The notes beneath the pieces were generated by a model. It worked only from the letters and a program-made list of their open reading frames with translations. It was not told the origin of the DNA and ran no database searches. A stretch of 64,000 nucleotides of DNA from Prado023 sp963747335 (lineage in GTDB: Bacteria > Actinomycetota > Actinomycetes > S36-B12 > CAIYMF01), in assembly GCA_963747335.1 (NCBI GenBank), contig CAVVEV010000012.1, forward strand, positions 496,001 through 560,000, given 5' to 3'. Below are positions 35,623-43,247 of the stretch, in pieces (position 1 is the stretch's first letter; every line of letters starts with the position of its first letter). Both the position numbers and the translations under genes were made by a program.

Positions 35623-36728
35623 GAGGGCAGGAGCCCCGCCAGCGCCAGCGGGCCGGCGAACACGGTCATCCCCGAGGGCAGCGCGGACTTCGTCGGCCGG
35701 ATCCGGAGCAGTGCCCGCACCACCGGGACCGCAGGGTCCAGACCGGACAGTTCGGCAGCCCGGACGCAGACGCCGAGCGAGGCCTCCCACCGCGCTCTCG
35801 TGGGGCGCGTGGAGACTGCTGCAAGCATTCCCTGGAGGGCCACGTGCACCCGGTCCGCCCGAAGCCCCTTGAGAAGGTCCCCGCCCGGATCGGCCAGCAG
35901 GGACTCCGGGTCCGGAAGGTCGAGTGCAGAGATCCAGGACAGGAACTCATGGCCCGTGGGTGCCCCCACAGCGCCGTGCACCAGCAGGCGGATCGCCTCC
36001 GTGTCGACCGGGTCGGCGGCCGCCAGCAGCCGTGCGGTGTAGTCCCAGGTGCGCGGCGTGGGGAAGGCCCGGCCACGTGACGCGGCATCCTTGGGGATGG
36101 CCGAGAGCTGACCGGACCGGACTCCGAGGAAGGCCGCCACCTTCGCACGGCTCGCGGCCACCCGAGCCGGGTAGCCGGCGTCCAGGGTGGGGACGCTGAT
36201 CCGCGGCCAGTGCCCCGTCACGAGCGACTCGGTGAACACCTCGAGCGGGAGGTTCCAGTCCATATGGACGAACCGGTTGGCGGTCGGGGCGGCCAACTCC
36301 CATCCGGAGGCGGCGACGTCGGCGGGGTTCGCGGCCGCGCCGAACGACACCCGCTCGGGCAGCCGCAACGCCCCGACCTCCCCATGCGTGAGCGGGCGGA
36401 GCGCGGCGGCCTGGACAGCCGGGGAGGCGGTCGTCCATTCGTCGAAGAACACCACGGAGGGTCCTTCGTTCTCGGCCACTCGAACCGCCCACTGCGGGGG
36501 CGCAAGGTCCACGCGGCCGGCGTTCACGACGGGCAGCCCGGCGAAGTCGCTGGGCTCGTAGTGCGAGCAGATCAGCGTCTCGACATGCCATCCGGAGTCC
36601 GCCGCGGACTCCACGACGGCTGTCTTCCCTGCCCCCGGCTCGCCCCACAGCAGGAACGGGATCCGTGCCGCCACGCACGCCCCCATCGCCTTCAGCACCT
36701 GCTCGTACCCGACTCGATCCCTGGCCAC
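35619..36728 (-). CDS. MoxR-family AAA+ ATPase
   Basis: A ~369-residue AAA+ ATPase with Walker A GEPGAGKT near residue 32, Walker B VVFFDEW near 93, and an AANP sensor-1 Asn at about 130. It powers the VWA partner encoded in overlap downstream. The start is set at GTG 36728 because AAGGGAG lies 5 nt upstream and a TAGCGT -10 box (minus strand, 36759-36754) lies within the longer frame. The alternative ATG at 36776 would place the promoter inside the coding region. Confidence 0.8.
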   Translation of the reverse strand: MARDRVGYEQVLKAMGACVAARIPFLLWGEPGAGKTAVVESAADSGWHVETLICSHYEPSDFAGLPVVNAGRVDLAPPQWAVRVAENEGPSVVFFDEWTTASPAVQAAALRPLTHGEVGALRLPERVSFGAAANPADVAASGWELAAPTANRFVHMDWNLPLEVFTESLVTGHWPRISVPTLDAGYPARVAASRAKVAAFLGVRSGQLSAIPKDAASRGRAFPTPRTWDYTARLLAAADPVDTEAIRLLVHGAVGAPTGHEFLSWISALDLPDPESLLADPGGDLLKGLRADRVHVALQGMLAAVSTRPTRARWEASLGVCVRAAELSGLDPAVPVVRALLRIRPTKSALPSGMTVFAGPLALAGLLPS

Positions 36729-36753
36729 CCCGGCTCCCTTCGTCTCGAGTTGC

Positions 36754-36759
36754 ACGCTA
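36754..36759 (-). promoter_or_regulatory. -10 box TAGCGT upstream of the MoxR gene
   Basis: On the minus strand TAGCGT precedes the ribosome-binding site AAGGGAG and the GTG at 36728 by the distance expected for a short leader. It argues against the longer start at 36776. Confidence 0.4.
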
Positions 36760-36899
36760 GGCGGGGGGTCCGACATGAGCCGCGAGCGGCGGCCGACACC
36801 CTGCGTCGGACTGAGGACGAGGACCGGCCGGGACCGGCCTGCTCCGTGAGGCCTCCCCCCGGCGAGCAGGAGTGTCGTGGGACGGCCTCCCGACGTCCG

Positions 36900-37769
36900 C
36901 TACCTCGACTGGCGGACAGCCGCCGAGACGTCCCCCGGGCGGTTGGTGATGATCGCGGAGACCCCCAACTCGCGGCAGAGCGCCACATCCTCGGGCTCGT
37001 CGACGGTCCAGACGTAGAGCTGCCCGCCGAGGCGGCGCACCCGAGCCGCGTAGCTCGGATGCGCGCGGAGGATCGCGATGTCCGGCCCCGCGATGGTGGC
37101 CCCGAAGGGCAGGTCCCCAGCGCGCATCCGCAACGGCACGCGGTCCATCAGGAACACGCGCGGAACGCCGGGGGCGAGTGCCCGGAACCGCCGGACCGCC
37201 TGGGCCGAGAACGACATCACCCGCACGGGATGCGGACCCTCGCGCGACGGGTTCGCCAGGCCGAAGCGGCGCAACTGAGCCACGACTGCCTGCTCGACCC
37301 ACCCGGCGTAGCGCGTGGGGTGCTTGGTCTCGATCGCCAGCAGGATGGGCCGCGGGCTGCTCGTGATGAGCTCCAGGAGGGTGGGCAGCGTCAGGATCCC
37401 CCCCGACGGATCGGTGAGAACATCCTCGCCGGGCCAGGACTCGAGCCGGCGGTCGGCCACGCGACGCTCGCGCAGCGGTCGCCGGGCAGGCCGGGGGCCC
37501 TCCTGCTGGGCCCAGGACCCGAAGTCGTGGCGACGCAGGTCCGCCAGCGTCTTGGTGGAGACCACGCCCCAGCCGTCGCTGGTCCTGTCGATGCGTCGAT
37601 CGTGCACGCACACGAGGTGCCCGTCAGCGGTGAGCCGGACATCGCACTCCAGGCCGTCGGCACCCTGGTCGATGGCCAACTCGTACGCGGCGAGGGTGTG
37701 CTCGGCCCGCAGTGCGCTCGCGCCCCGGTGGGCGATCACCAGGGGACGGCCGGACACGTGCCCCAGCAT
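36900..37769 (-). CDS. Glycerophosphodiester phosphodiesterase family protein
   Basis: A 289-residue TIM-barrel phosphodiesterase that cleaves glycerophosphodiesters, or possibly wall glycerol-phosphate polymers, to glycerol 3-phosphate. The N terminus has IAHRGASALRAEHT, GLECDVRLTADG with the metal-binding E/D pair, and VCVHD with the second catalytic His. AIETKH and the C-terminal VWTVDEPED follow the family. No signal peptide is seen, so it is cytoplasmic. ATG 37769 and GTG 37757 are both possible starts; the former is used. It reads toward the MoxR gene. Confidence 0.88.
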   Translation of the reverse strand: MLGHVSGRPLVIAHRGASALRAEHTLAAYELAIDQGADGLECDVRLTADGHLVCVHDRRIDRTSDGWGVVSTKTLADLRRHDFGSWAQQEGPRPARRPLRERRVADRRLESWPGEDVLTDPSGGILTLPTLLELITSSPRPILLAIETKHPTRYAGWVEQAVVAQLRRFGLANPSREGPHPVRVMSFSAQAVRRFRALAPGVPRVFLMDRVPLRMRAGDLPFGATIAGPDIAILRAHPSYAARVRRLGGQLYVWTVDEPEDVALCRELGVSAIITNRPGDVSAAVRQSR

Positions 37770-37927
37770 GCCCGCCGCAGCGCCCGGCCGCGCGCTGTGC
37801 GACCGGGCGGGCCTCGGCGTGTCCCGAATCGGTGGGGCTCTGTCGGTCCCTCGCCGGGCGTCGGACTGGTTGTCCGGTCCGGCCTCGGTCCGCACGGCCT
37901 CCGGTGGCCGCCGACGGTGGTCCGGGA

Positions 37928-39409
37928 TCAGCCCGGCTGGGAGTCGAGCAGCACGCCGGGGTTCAGCAACCCGTCTGGGTCGACCGTCGCCTTGATCCGA
38001 CGCATCCACTCGATCTCCTCCCCGGACCGGGCCAGGTGCAGCTGATCGACCTTCTGCCTGCCGATGCCGTGCTCTGCACTGACGCTCCCGCCGAGCGCGG
38101 CCACCGCCGCGAGGACTTGCCCCGCGGCAGGCGTGTCCGCCCCCACGAGCTGCACGTGCAGGTTGCCGTCGAGGGCGTGGCCGAAGAACCGCACCCAGGG
38201 GCCGTCACCGCCGGCGCGCCCCGGGGCGGGCGACGCCGGGCCCGGGCCGGCCCCCTTCTCTCGCCTGAGGTCCACCACGACTCGACGGATCGCTGCCACG
38301 GCGGAATCCAGGTCGGCCAGACGGACGCTCACATCGAGCTTCTGCAGCCCCGGCAGGCTCGCGTAGACCTCGGACTGCCGCTCGCGCAGGGCCCAGACTC
38401 GCTGCTGCTCCGCGGCCCCGGTGGCAACCGCCACCACCTGGTCGGAAACCGGCTCGACGCCCTCGGCCGTGGCGCCGTCGGCAACCTCCAGGAGCAGCAT
38501 CCACTCCGCCCCCTCCGGCAGCGGGTCGGTGATCCCGAGGGTCTCGGCAGCCTGCGCCACCCCCGCCGCGTCGACGACCTCGGCGGCAAGCAGCAGGGAC
38601 TGCCCCTCCTGGACACGCCGGGCGCATCGGACCGCCTCGGCCAGGTCGCCGACCGCAAGCAGCGCGACCGACGATGCCCGCGGCTGGGGATGCAGCGCGA
38701 TCTCCACCTCCGTGACGACCCCGAGGGTGCCCTCGCTGCCGGCCAGGAGTGCGGTGAGGTCATACCCGCAGTTGTCCTTGCGGGGCCGGCCGATCGTTCG
38801 CACAACCCGTCCGTCGGCCAGGACTGCCACCAGTCCGCGCACCTGGTCGCGCATCATCCCGAAGGCGCAGACGCCCATCCCACCGGCATTCGTCGCGACC
38901 ATCCCCCCGACCGTGGCGGAGTCGCGGGCCGCGAGGTCGACACCGAAGTGCAGCCCGGCCGCCCGAGCGTGCGCCGCAAGGCTCGCGGCCGTGGCCCCGG
39001 CGCCGACCACGACCGTCCGCTCGACCACGTCCACGGGATCCATCCGGCCCAGAGCCGTGGTCAGCAGGATCAGGGCCGGCCCATCGGGCACCGAACCGCC
39101 GACCAGGCCGGTGTTGCCGCCCTGGACCTGTACGGCGACACCCCCCGCCCGCGCCGCCGCGAGCACGACGACGACCTGCTCCGTGGTGCTCGGGCGCACT
39201 GCCCCCAGAGCGGGACCGCTCCATCGCCCCGTCCAGTCCACGCAGTGACCGGCCAGGAGATCGAGGTCGGTCGTCACCGCCATCCCGGCCGACTCCAGGG
39301 CATCGCGCAGGGCCATCGGCAGGGCGCCCGGTACCCGAGTGCGGACCTCGTGGGCACCATCGCGTCCGAGCGGGGGCGCGTCGTCCGCCGGGTCGTGGGC
39401 CGTGGTCAC
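37928..39409 (-). CDS. FAD-binding oxidoreductase of the GlcD/D-2-hydroxyacid dehydrogenase family
   Basis: A ~493-residue VAO-fold flavoprotein. The FAD-binding PCMH domain has VQVQGGNTGLVGGS near residue 88, DLAARDSATVGGMVATNAGG, and GSEGTLGVVTEVEI. The C-terminal half has the metal/substrate histidines GHALDGNLHVQ and the SAEHGIGRQK motif, ending in DPDGLLNPGVLL. These are the marks of D-lactate, glycolate or D-2-hydroxyglutarate dehydrogenases that feed electrons to a quinone or ETF. The GTG start at 39409 is tentative because the frame is open further upstream. It is divergent from fba. Confidence 0.87.
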   Translation of the reverse strand: MTTAHDPADDAPPLGRDGAHEVRTRVPGALPMALRDALESAGMAVTTDLDLLAGHCVDWTGRWSGPALGAVRPSTTEQVVVVLAAARAGGVAVQVQGGNTGLVGGSVPDGPALILLTTALGRMDPVDVVERTVVVGAGATAASLAAHARAAGLHFGVDLAARDSATVGGMVATNAGGMGVCAFGMMRDQVRGLVAVLADGRVVRTIGRPRKDNCGYDLTALLAGSEGTLGVVTEVEIALHPQPRASSVALLAVGDLAEAVRCARRVQEGQSLLLAAEVVDAAGVAQAAETLGITDPLPEGAEWMLLLEVADGATAEGVEPVSDQVVAVATGAAEQQRVWALRERQSEVYASLPGLQKLDVSVRLADLDSAVAAIRRVVVDLRREKGAGPGPASPAPGRAGGDGPWVRFFGHALDGNLHVQLVGADTPAAGQVLAAVAALGGSVSAEHGIGRQKVDQLHLARSGEEIEWMRRIKATVDPDGLLNPGVLLDSQPG

Positions 39410-39660
39410 AGGGACATCCTGCCCACTCTGTTGCGAGGAGCCCGGCTGGCGGTGCGCCCGGCGTGGTCCGACCGGTGCGGGGCTGCGCGGGACACGCCCC
39501 TCGCCGGCGCGCGCGGGGACGGCGAACCCCCTCCGGTGAACACCTGTCGAACGTCGCTCCACGCAGTCGGCGCCACCGCGCGTCGGCTGCGGCGTGCTGT
39601 CAGGATGGCTGGCATGCACGGCGGGACTCGTCGTGCAGTCGAACGAGGAGGAGCCCTTCA
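39410..39660. promoter_or_regulatory. Divergent control region between the GlcD-like gene and fba
   Basis: 251 bp without a supported gene. On the fba side it holds a CAGGAT box near 39600, a weak -10 candidate, and the GGAGGAG ribosome-binding site about 7 nt before the ATG at 39661. Open frames crossing it are Arg/Ala-rich and look non-coding. Confidence 0.4.
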
Positions 39661-40689
39661 ATGCCCATCGCGTCACGTGAGGTCTACGAGGAGATGCTGG
39701 ACAAGGCCAAGGCAGGCGGATTCGCCTACCCGGCCGTGAACTGCACCTCGTCGCAGACGATCATCGCCACCATGCGCGGCTTCGCCGAAGCCGAGTGCGA
39801 CGGCATCGTGCAGTTCTCGACCGGTGGCGCGGAGTTCGCATCCGGCCAGTACGCCAAGAACATGGTCGCCGGCGCCGTGGCCCTCGCCGAGTTCGCGCAC
39901 TCGATCGCCGACCAGTACCCGGTGAACATCGCCCTGCATACCGACCACTGCCCCGAGGACAACCTGGACAAGTACATGCGTCCACTGCTGGTCCTGGGCG
40001 CCGAGCGGGTCAGCTCCGGCAAGAAGCCGCTGTTCAACTCGCACATGTGGGACGGCTCAGCGATCGAGCTCGGCCGCAACCTCGACATCGCCGACGAGCT
40101 GCTGGACATGTCGATCGCCGCGAACACGATCATGGAGATCGAGATCGGCGCCGTGGGCGGCGAGGAGGACGGCGTCGAGGCCAGCCATGACGCGCACCTG
40201 TTCTCCACCCCCGAGGACGTCGAGGCCATGATCACCAAGCTCGGCCTGACCGAGCGCGCCCGTTACCTGGTCGCGGCCACCTTCGGCAACGTGCACGGCG
40301 TGTACAAGCCCGGCAACGTGGTCCTGACCCCGAGCATCCTTCGCGAGCTCCAGGACAAGGTCATCGAGATGCGCGGCCTCGAGGCCGGCTCCAAGCCCCT
40401 GGACCTGGTGTTCCACGGCGGCTCCGGTTCGCTCTTGTCCGAGATCCACGAGGCGCTGGACCACGGCGTGGTAAAGATGAACATCGACACCGACACGCAG
40501 TACGCCTTCACCCGCCCGATCGTGGACCACATGTTCAAGAACTACGACGGCGTGCTCAAGGTCGAGGGCGAGGTCGGCAACAAGAAGGTCTACGACCCGC
40601 GCTCGTACGGCAAGTCGGCTGAGGCCGGCATGGCCGCCCGCGTCGTGAGGGCCGCGGAGGACCTGCGCGCGACCGGCACCAAGCTGTAG
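39661..40689 (+). CDS. fba: Class II fructose-1,6-bisphosphate aldolase
   Basis: A 342-residue zinc-dependent aldolase of glycolysis and gluconeogenesis that cleaves fructose 1,6-bisphosphate to DHAP and glyceraldehyde 3-phosphate. Zinc and catalytic residues are visible in ALHTDHCPEDN (catalytic Asp and zinc His), EIEIGAVGGEEDG, FGNVHGVYKPG and LVFHGGSGS. NIDTDTQYAFT is the C-terminal phosphate-binding loop. Length and motifs match actinobacterial class IIA enzymes. A GGAGGAG site precedes the ATG, and a strong hairpin terminator follows the stop. Confidence 0.96.
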   Translation: MPIASREVYEEMLDKAKAGGFAYPAVNCTSSQTIIATMRGFAEAECDGIVQFSTGGAEFASGQYAKNMVAGAVALAEFAHSIADQYPVNIALHTDHCPEDNLDKYMRPLLVLGAERVSSGKKPLFNSHMWDGSAIELGRNLDIADELLDMSIAANTIMEIEIGAVGGEEDGVEASHDAHLFSTPEDVEAMITKLGLTERARYLVAATFGNVHGVYKPGNVVLTPSILRELQDKVIEMRGLEAGSKPLDLVFHGGSGSLLSEIHEALDHGVVKMNIDTDTQYAFTRPIVDHMFKNYDGVLKVEGEVGNKKVYDPRSYGKSAEAGMAARVVRAAEDLRATGTKL

Positions 40690-40700
40690 GGCCACCACGC

Positions 40701-40740
40701 AGGTGACGGGGCGCTTCCCACGGGGGGCGCCCCGTCACCT
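40701..40740 (+). terminator. Rho-independent-like hairpin after fba
   Basis: AGGTGACGGGGCGC (40701-40714) is perfectly complementary to 40727-40740, with a 12-nt loop. It lies 12 nt after the fba stop. There is no U-tract, as is common in actinobacteria. Confidence 0.75.
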
Positions 40741-40756
40741 ATGTCCCCCGGGACGT

Positions 40757-40799
40757 TGTGTCATCGATCCGGCAATCCAAGTGCTGGATCGATGACACA
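40757..40799. repeat. Dispersed palindrome, copy 1 (upstream of DUF559 gene)
   Basis: Two 18-nt arms (40757-40774 and 40782-40799), TGTG... to ...CACA, pair with one G-T mismatch around the loop ATCCAAG. The 41 nt at 40760-40800 are identical to 41799-41839, on the other side of the DUF559 gene and in the same orientation. It directly follows the fba terminator. Confidence 0.9.
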
Positions 40800-40867
40800 G
40801 CCGGCTAGGGCTAGCAGGTGCGCCGAGCACCTGTGGACGGACGCTGGTCGATACGGGACTCCCGCGA

Positions 40868-40873
40868 CAGACT
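40868..40873 (+). promoter_or_regulatory. -10-like box CAGACT, possible leaderless start of the DUF559 gene
   Basis: CAGACT plus a 7-nt spacer ends at the ATG at 40881. The same hexamer and spacer precede tadA (60968). Confidence 0.4.
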
Positions 40874-40880
40874 CACGCGC

Positions 40881-41834
40881 ATGGGACCCCGGCTCACCCC
40901 TGCGGCGCGCACGCTCCTGCAGGTGCAGCGGGGACTCATCGCCGACTGGCAGTCCGCGGACGTCGGACTGTCCCGCCGGACCCTCCTGCGCGCGACCGGG
41001 AACGGGTGGGAGCAGCACGGACTTCGCGTCTTCAGCGACCGAGCCGGGGGCCTCAGCACTGCGCAACTGCGCATGGCCGGGCCACTGGAGGCGGGGCCCG
41101 GCGCCCTGCTCACAGGATGCAGCGCCCTGACCGAATCCGGTTGGACTGGTGCGGGCGACCATGTGGACGTCCTCGTCCCGCGCAGTTCGCGGGGCCTGCG
41201 CCGGACGCGGCTGCAGTGGCTGCGCCTGCACCTTCGGGAGGATCTCCCTGACCGCGCGGGGGTCCCCGCCCGCGCCCCCGCCCCAGTCGCGGTCATCGAC
41301 GCGTGCACGTGGGCCCGAACGTCGCGCGAGGTCCTGATGATCGTCGTCAGCTCGGCGCAGCAGGGCCTCATCTCGCCCCGGGGCCTTCATCGCGAGGTGA
41401 ACGGCCGCGAGCGGCTGCCTCATCGCCCGTGGATCGAGGAAGCCCTGCGAGCCCTGTCCGACGGCGCGCAGAGCACACATGAGGCTGACTTCCTGCGCGA
41501 ATGCCGGCGGCGGGGATTGCCCAAGCCGCGGATGCAGACTCGGCGGATCGACGCGCTCGGCGGCCGGCGCCGGACCGACGCCGAGTTCCACCTGCCCGAC
41601 GGACGCCTCGTGATCGTGGAGATCGACGGCGTCGGCCACCTCGCGGTCGACTCATGGCACGCTGACCTCGCCCGGCACAACGCGCTCACCGTCTCGACCG
41701 GCGCGCTCACCCTGCGCGTCACGGGATGGGAGATCCGCAACAATCCCGACCCCTTCTTCGAGCTCCTGGCCCCTCTCGTGCTCCGTGGCGACGGCTACGT
41801 CATCGATCCGGCAATCCAAGTGCTGGATCGATGA
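40881..41834 (+). CDS. DUF559/AbiEi-type protein with PD-(D/E)xK-like nuclease domain
   Basis: A 317-residue protein of a type scattered in multiple copies in actinobacterial genomes. The N-terminal half is Arg-rich and compatible with an AbiEi-like winged helix (LTGCSALTESGWTG). The C-terminal half has the Vsr-like nuclease pattern: Asp233 in DAEFHL, then Glu247 and Asp249 in VEIDGVGHL, followed by a His. The last ~12 residues (VIDPAIQVLDR) and the stop codon lie inside a palindromic repeat, so the repeat forms the end of the gene. An identical repeat lies upstream. ATG 40881 fits a CAGACT box; GTG 40818 is in frame. No toxin partner is adjacent. Confidence 0.72.
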   Translation: MGPRLTPAARTLLQVQRGLIADWQSADVGLSRRTLLRATGNGWEQHGLRVFSDRAGGLSTAQLRMAGPLEAGPGALLTGCSALTESGWTGAGDHVDVLVPRSSRGLRRTRLQWLRLHLREDLPDRAGVPARAPAPVAVIDACTWARTSREVLMIVVSSAQQGLISPRGLHREVNGRERLPHRPWIEEALRALSDGAQSTHEADFLRECRRRGLPKPRMQTRRIDALGGRRRTDAEFHLPDGRLVIVEIDGVGHLAVDSWHADLARHNALTVSTGALTLRVTGWEIRNNPDPFFELLAPLVLRGDGYVIDPAIQVLDR

Positions 41835-41838
41835 CACA
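41796..41838. repeat. Dispersed palindrome, copy 2 (3' end of DUF559 gene)
   Basis: Arms 41796-41813 and 41821-41838 around the loop ATCCAAG. It is identical to copy 1 from 41799 to 41839 and differs only in the first bases of the left arm, where it merges with coding sequence. The DUF559 TGA (41832-41834) lies in the right arm. Confidence 0.9.
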
Positions 41839-41866
41839 GGGAGGGTCGGCAGAGCGGGCGCGGCGC

Positions 41867-41872
41867 TAGTGT
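41867..41872 (+). promoter_or_regulatory. -10 box TAGTGT upstream of purA
   Basis: TAGTGT lies about 74 nt before the purA ATG, just downstream of palindrome copy 2. The leader ends in GGTGGAGG, the probable ribosome-binding site. Confidence 0.4.
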
Positions 41873-41945
41873 GGGCTGGCACCACCGCCGCGGGGGTGCG
41901 GGTTCCGTGCGCCCCGAGGGCGCACGCCTGAGGGTGGAGGCACCG

Positions 41946-43232
41946 ATGCCGGCGATCGTGATCGTGGGGGCCCAGTGGGGCGACGAGGGCAAGGGCAAGG
42001 CGACCGACCTCCTCGGTGGGCGGGCCGACTACGTCGTGCGCTACCAGGGCGGCAACAACGCCGGGCACACGGTGGTGATCGGTGACGCGAAGTTCGCCCT
42101 GCACCTGCTTCCCAGCGGGATCCTGTCGCCCACGTGCGTGCCGGTGATCGGCAACGGAGTGGTCGTCGACCTCGAGGTCCTGTTCCACGAGATGGACGGC
42201 CTGATCGCCCGCGGCGTCGACCCCTCACGCCTGGTCATCAGCGCGAACGCCCACATCATCACGCCCTACAACGTCACCCTGGACAAGGTCACCGAGCGGT
42301 TCCTTGGCAAGGCGAAGATCGGTACGACGGGCCGCGGCATAGGCCCGACGTACGGCGACAAGATGGCGCGTGTCGGCATCCGCATCCAGGACCTCATGGA
42401 CCCCTCGATCCTGCACCGCAAGGTCGAGGGGGCGCTGGTCAACAAGAACCAGGCACTGGTCAAGGTGTTCAACCGGCGGACCGTCGACGTCGACCAGACG
42501 GTCGAGCAGCTGCTGTCCTACACCGAGCGGCTCCGGCCGCACATCGTCGACACCGGCCTGCTGCTCAACGACGCGCTGGACCGCGGCGAGACCGTCGTCC
42601 TCGAGGGCGGCCAGGGCACGCTGCTCGACGTGGACCACGGCACCTACCCCTACGTCACCTCGTCGAACCCGACGGCCGGTGGGGCGTGCACCGGTTCGGG
42701 GATCGGACCCACCCGGATCGACCGCGTGCTGGGCATCCTCAAGGCCTACACGACGCGCGTGGGTGAGGGTCCGTTCCCGACCGAGCTGTTCGACGACGAC
42801 GGCGAGAAGCTGCGCACGATCGGCGGCGAGGTCGGCGTCACCACCGGGCGCAACAGGCGCTGCGGCTGGTTCGACGCGCCGATCGCCCGCTACGCCACAC
42901 GGGTGAACGGCATGACCGACTACTTCCTGACCAAGCTCGATGTGCTCAGCTCGTTCGAGGAGATCCCGGTGTGCGTCGGCTACGACGTGGACGGCACCCG
43001 CGTGGACGAGGTGCCCACGACGCAGACCGAGTTCCACCATGCAACCCCGATCTACGAGGTGCTTCCGGGCTGGGGCACCGACATCTCCGGCGTCCGGGAC
43101 TTCGCCGAGCTCCCGGCCAACTGCCGTTCGTACGTGCGATTCCTCGAGGAGCAGTCGGGCTGCCGGGTATCGGCCATTGGGGTGGGACCTGACCGCGATG
43201 CGACCCTGGTGCTCAACGACCTGCTGAACTGA
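41946..43232 (+). CDS. purA: Adenylosuccinate synthetase PurA
   Basis: A 428-residue GTP-dependent ligase joining IMP and aspartate as the first committed step to AMP. GAQWGDEGKGK is the GTP P-loop at the N terminus. GGNNAGHTV carries the catalytic His, GTTGRGIGPTY binds IMP, and TTGRNRRCGWFDA and the C-terminal base-recognition region are intact. Length is standard. GGAGG precedes the ATG by about 6 nt. It lies directly downstream of the DUF559/palindrome unit, which may have inserted next to its promoter. Confidence 0.97.
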   Translation: MPAIVIVGAQWGDEGKGKATDLLGGRADYVVRYQGGNNAGHTVVIGDAKFALHLLPSGILSPTCVPVIGNGVVVDLEVLFHEMDGLIARGVDPSRLVISANAHIITPYNVTLDKVTERFLGKAKIGTTGRGIGPTYGDKMARVGIRIQDLMDPSILHRKVEGALVNKNQALVKVFNRRTVDVDQTVEQLLSYTERLRPHIVDTGLLLNDALDRGETVVLEGGQGTLLDVDHGTYPYVTSSNPTAGGACTGSGIGPTRIDRVLGILKAYTTRVGEGPFPTELFDDDGEKLRTIGGEVGVTTGRNRRCGWFDAPIARYATRVNGMTDYFLTKLDVLSSFEEIPVCVGYDVDGTRVDEVPTTQTEFHHATPIYEVLPGWGTDISGVRDFAELPANCRSYVRFLEEQSGCRVSAIGVGPDRDATLVLNDLLN

Positions 43233-43247
43233 GCCGATAACGGGGGC

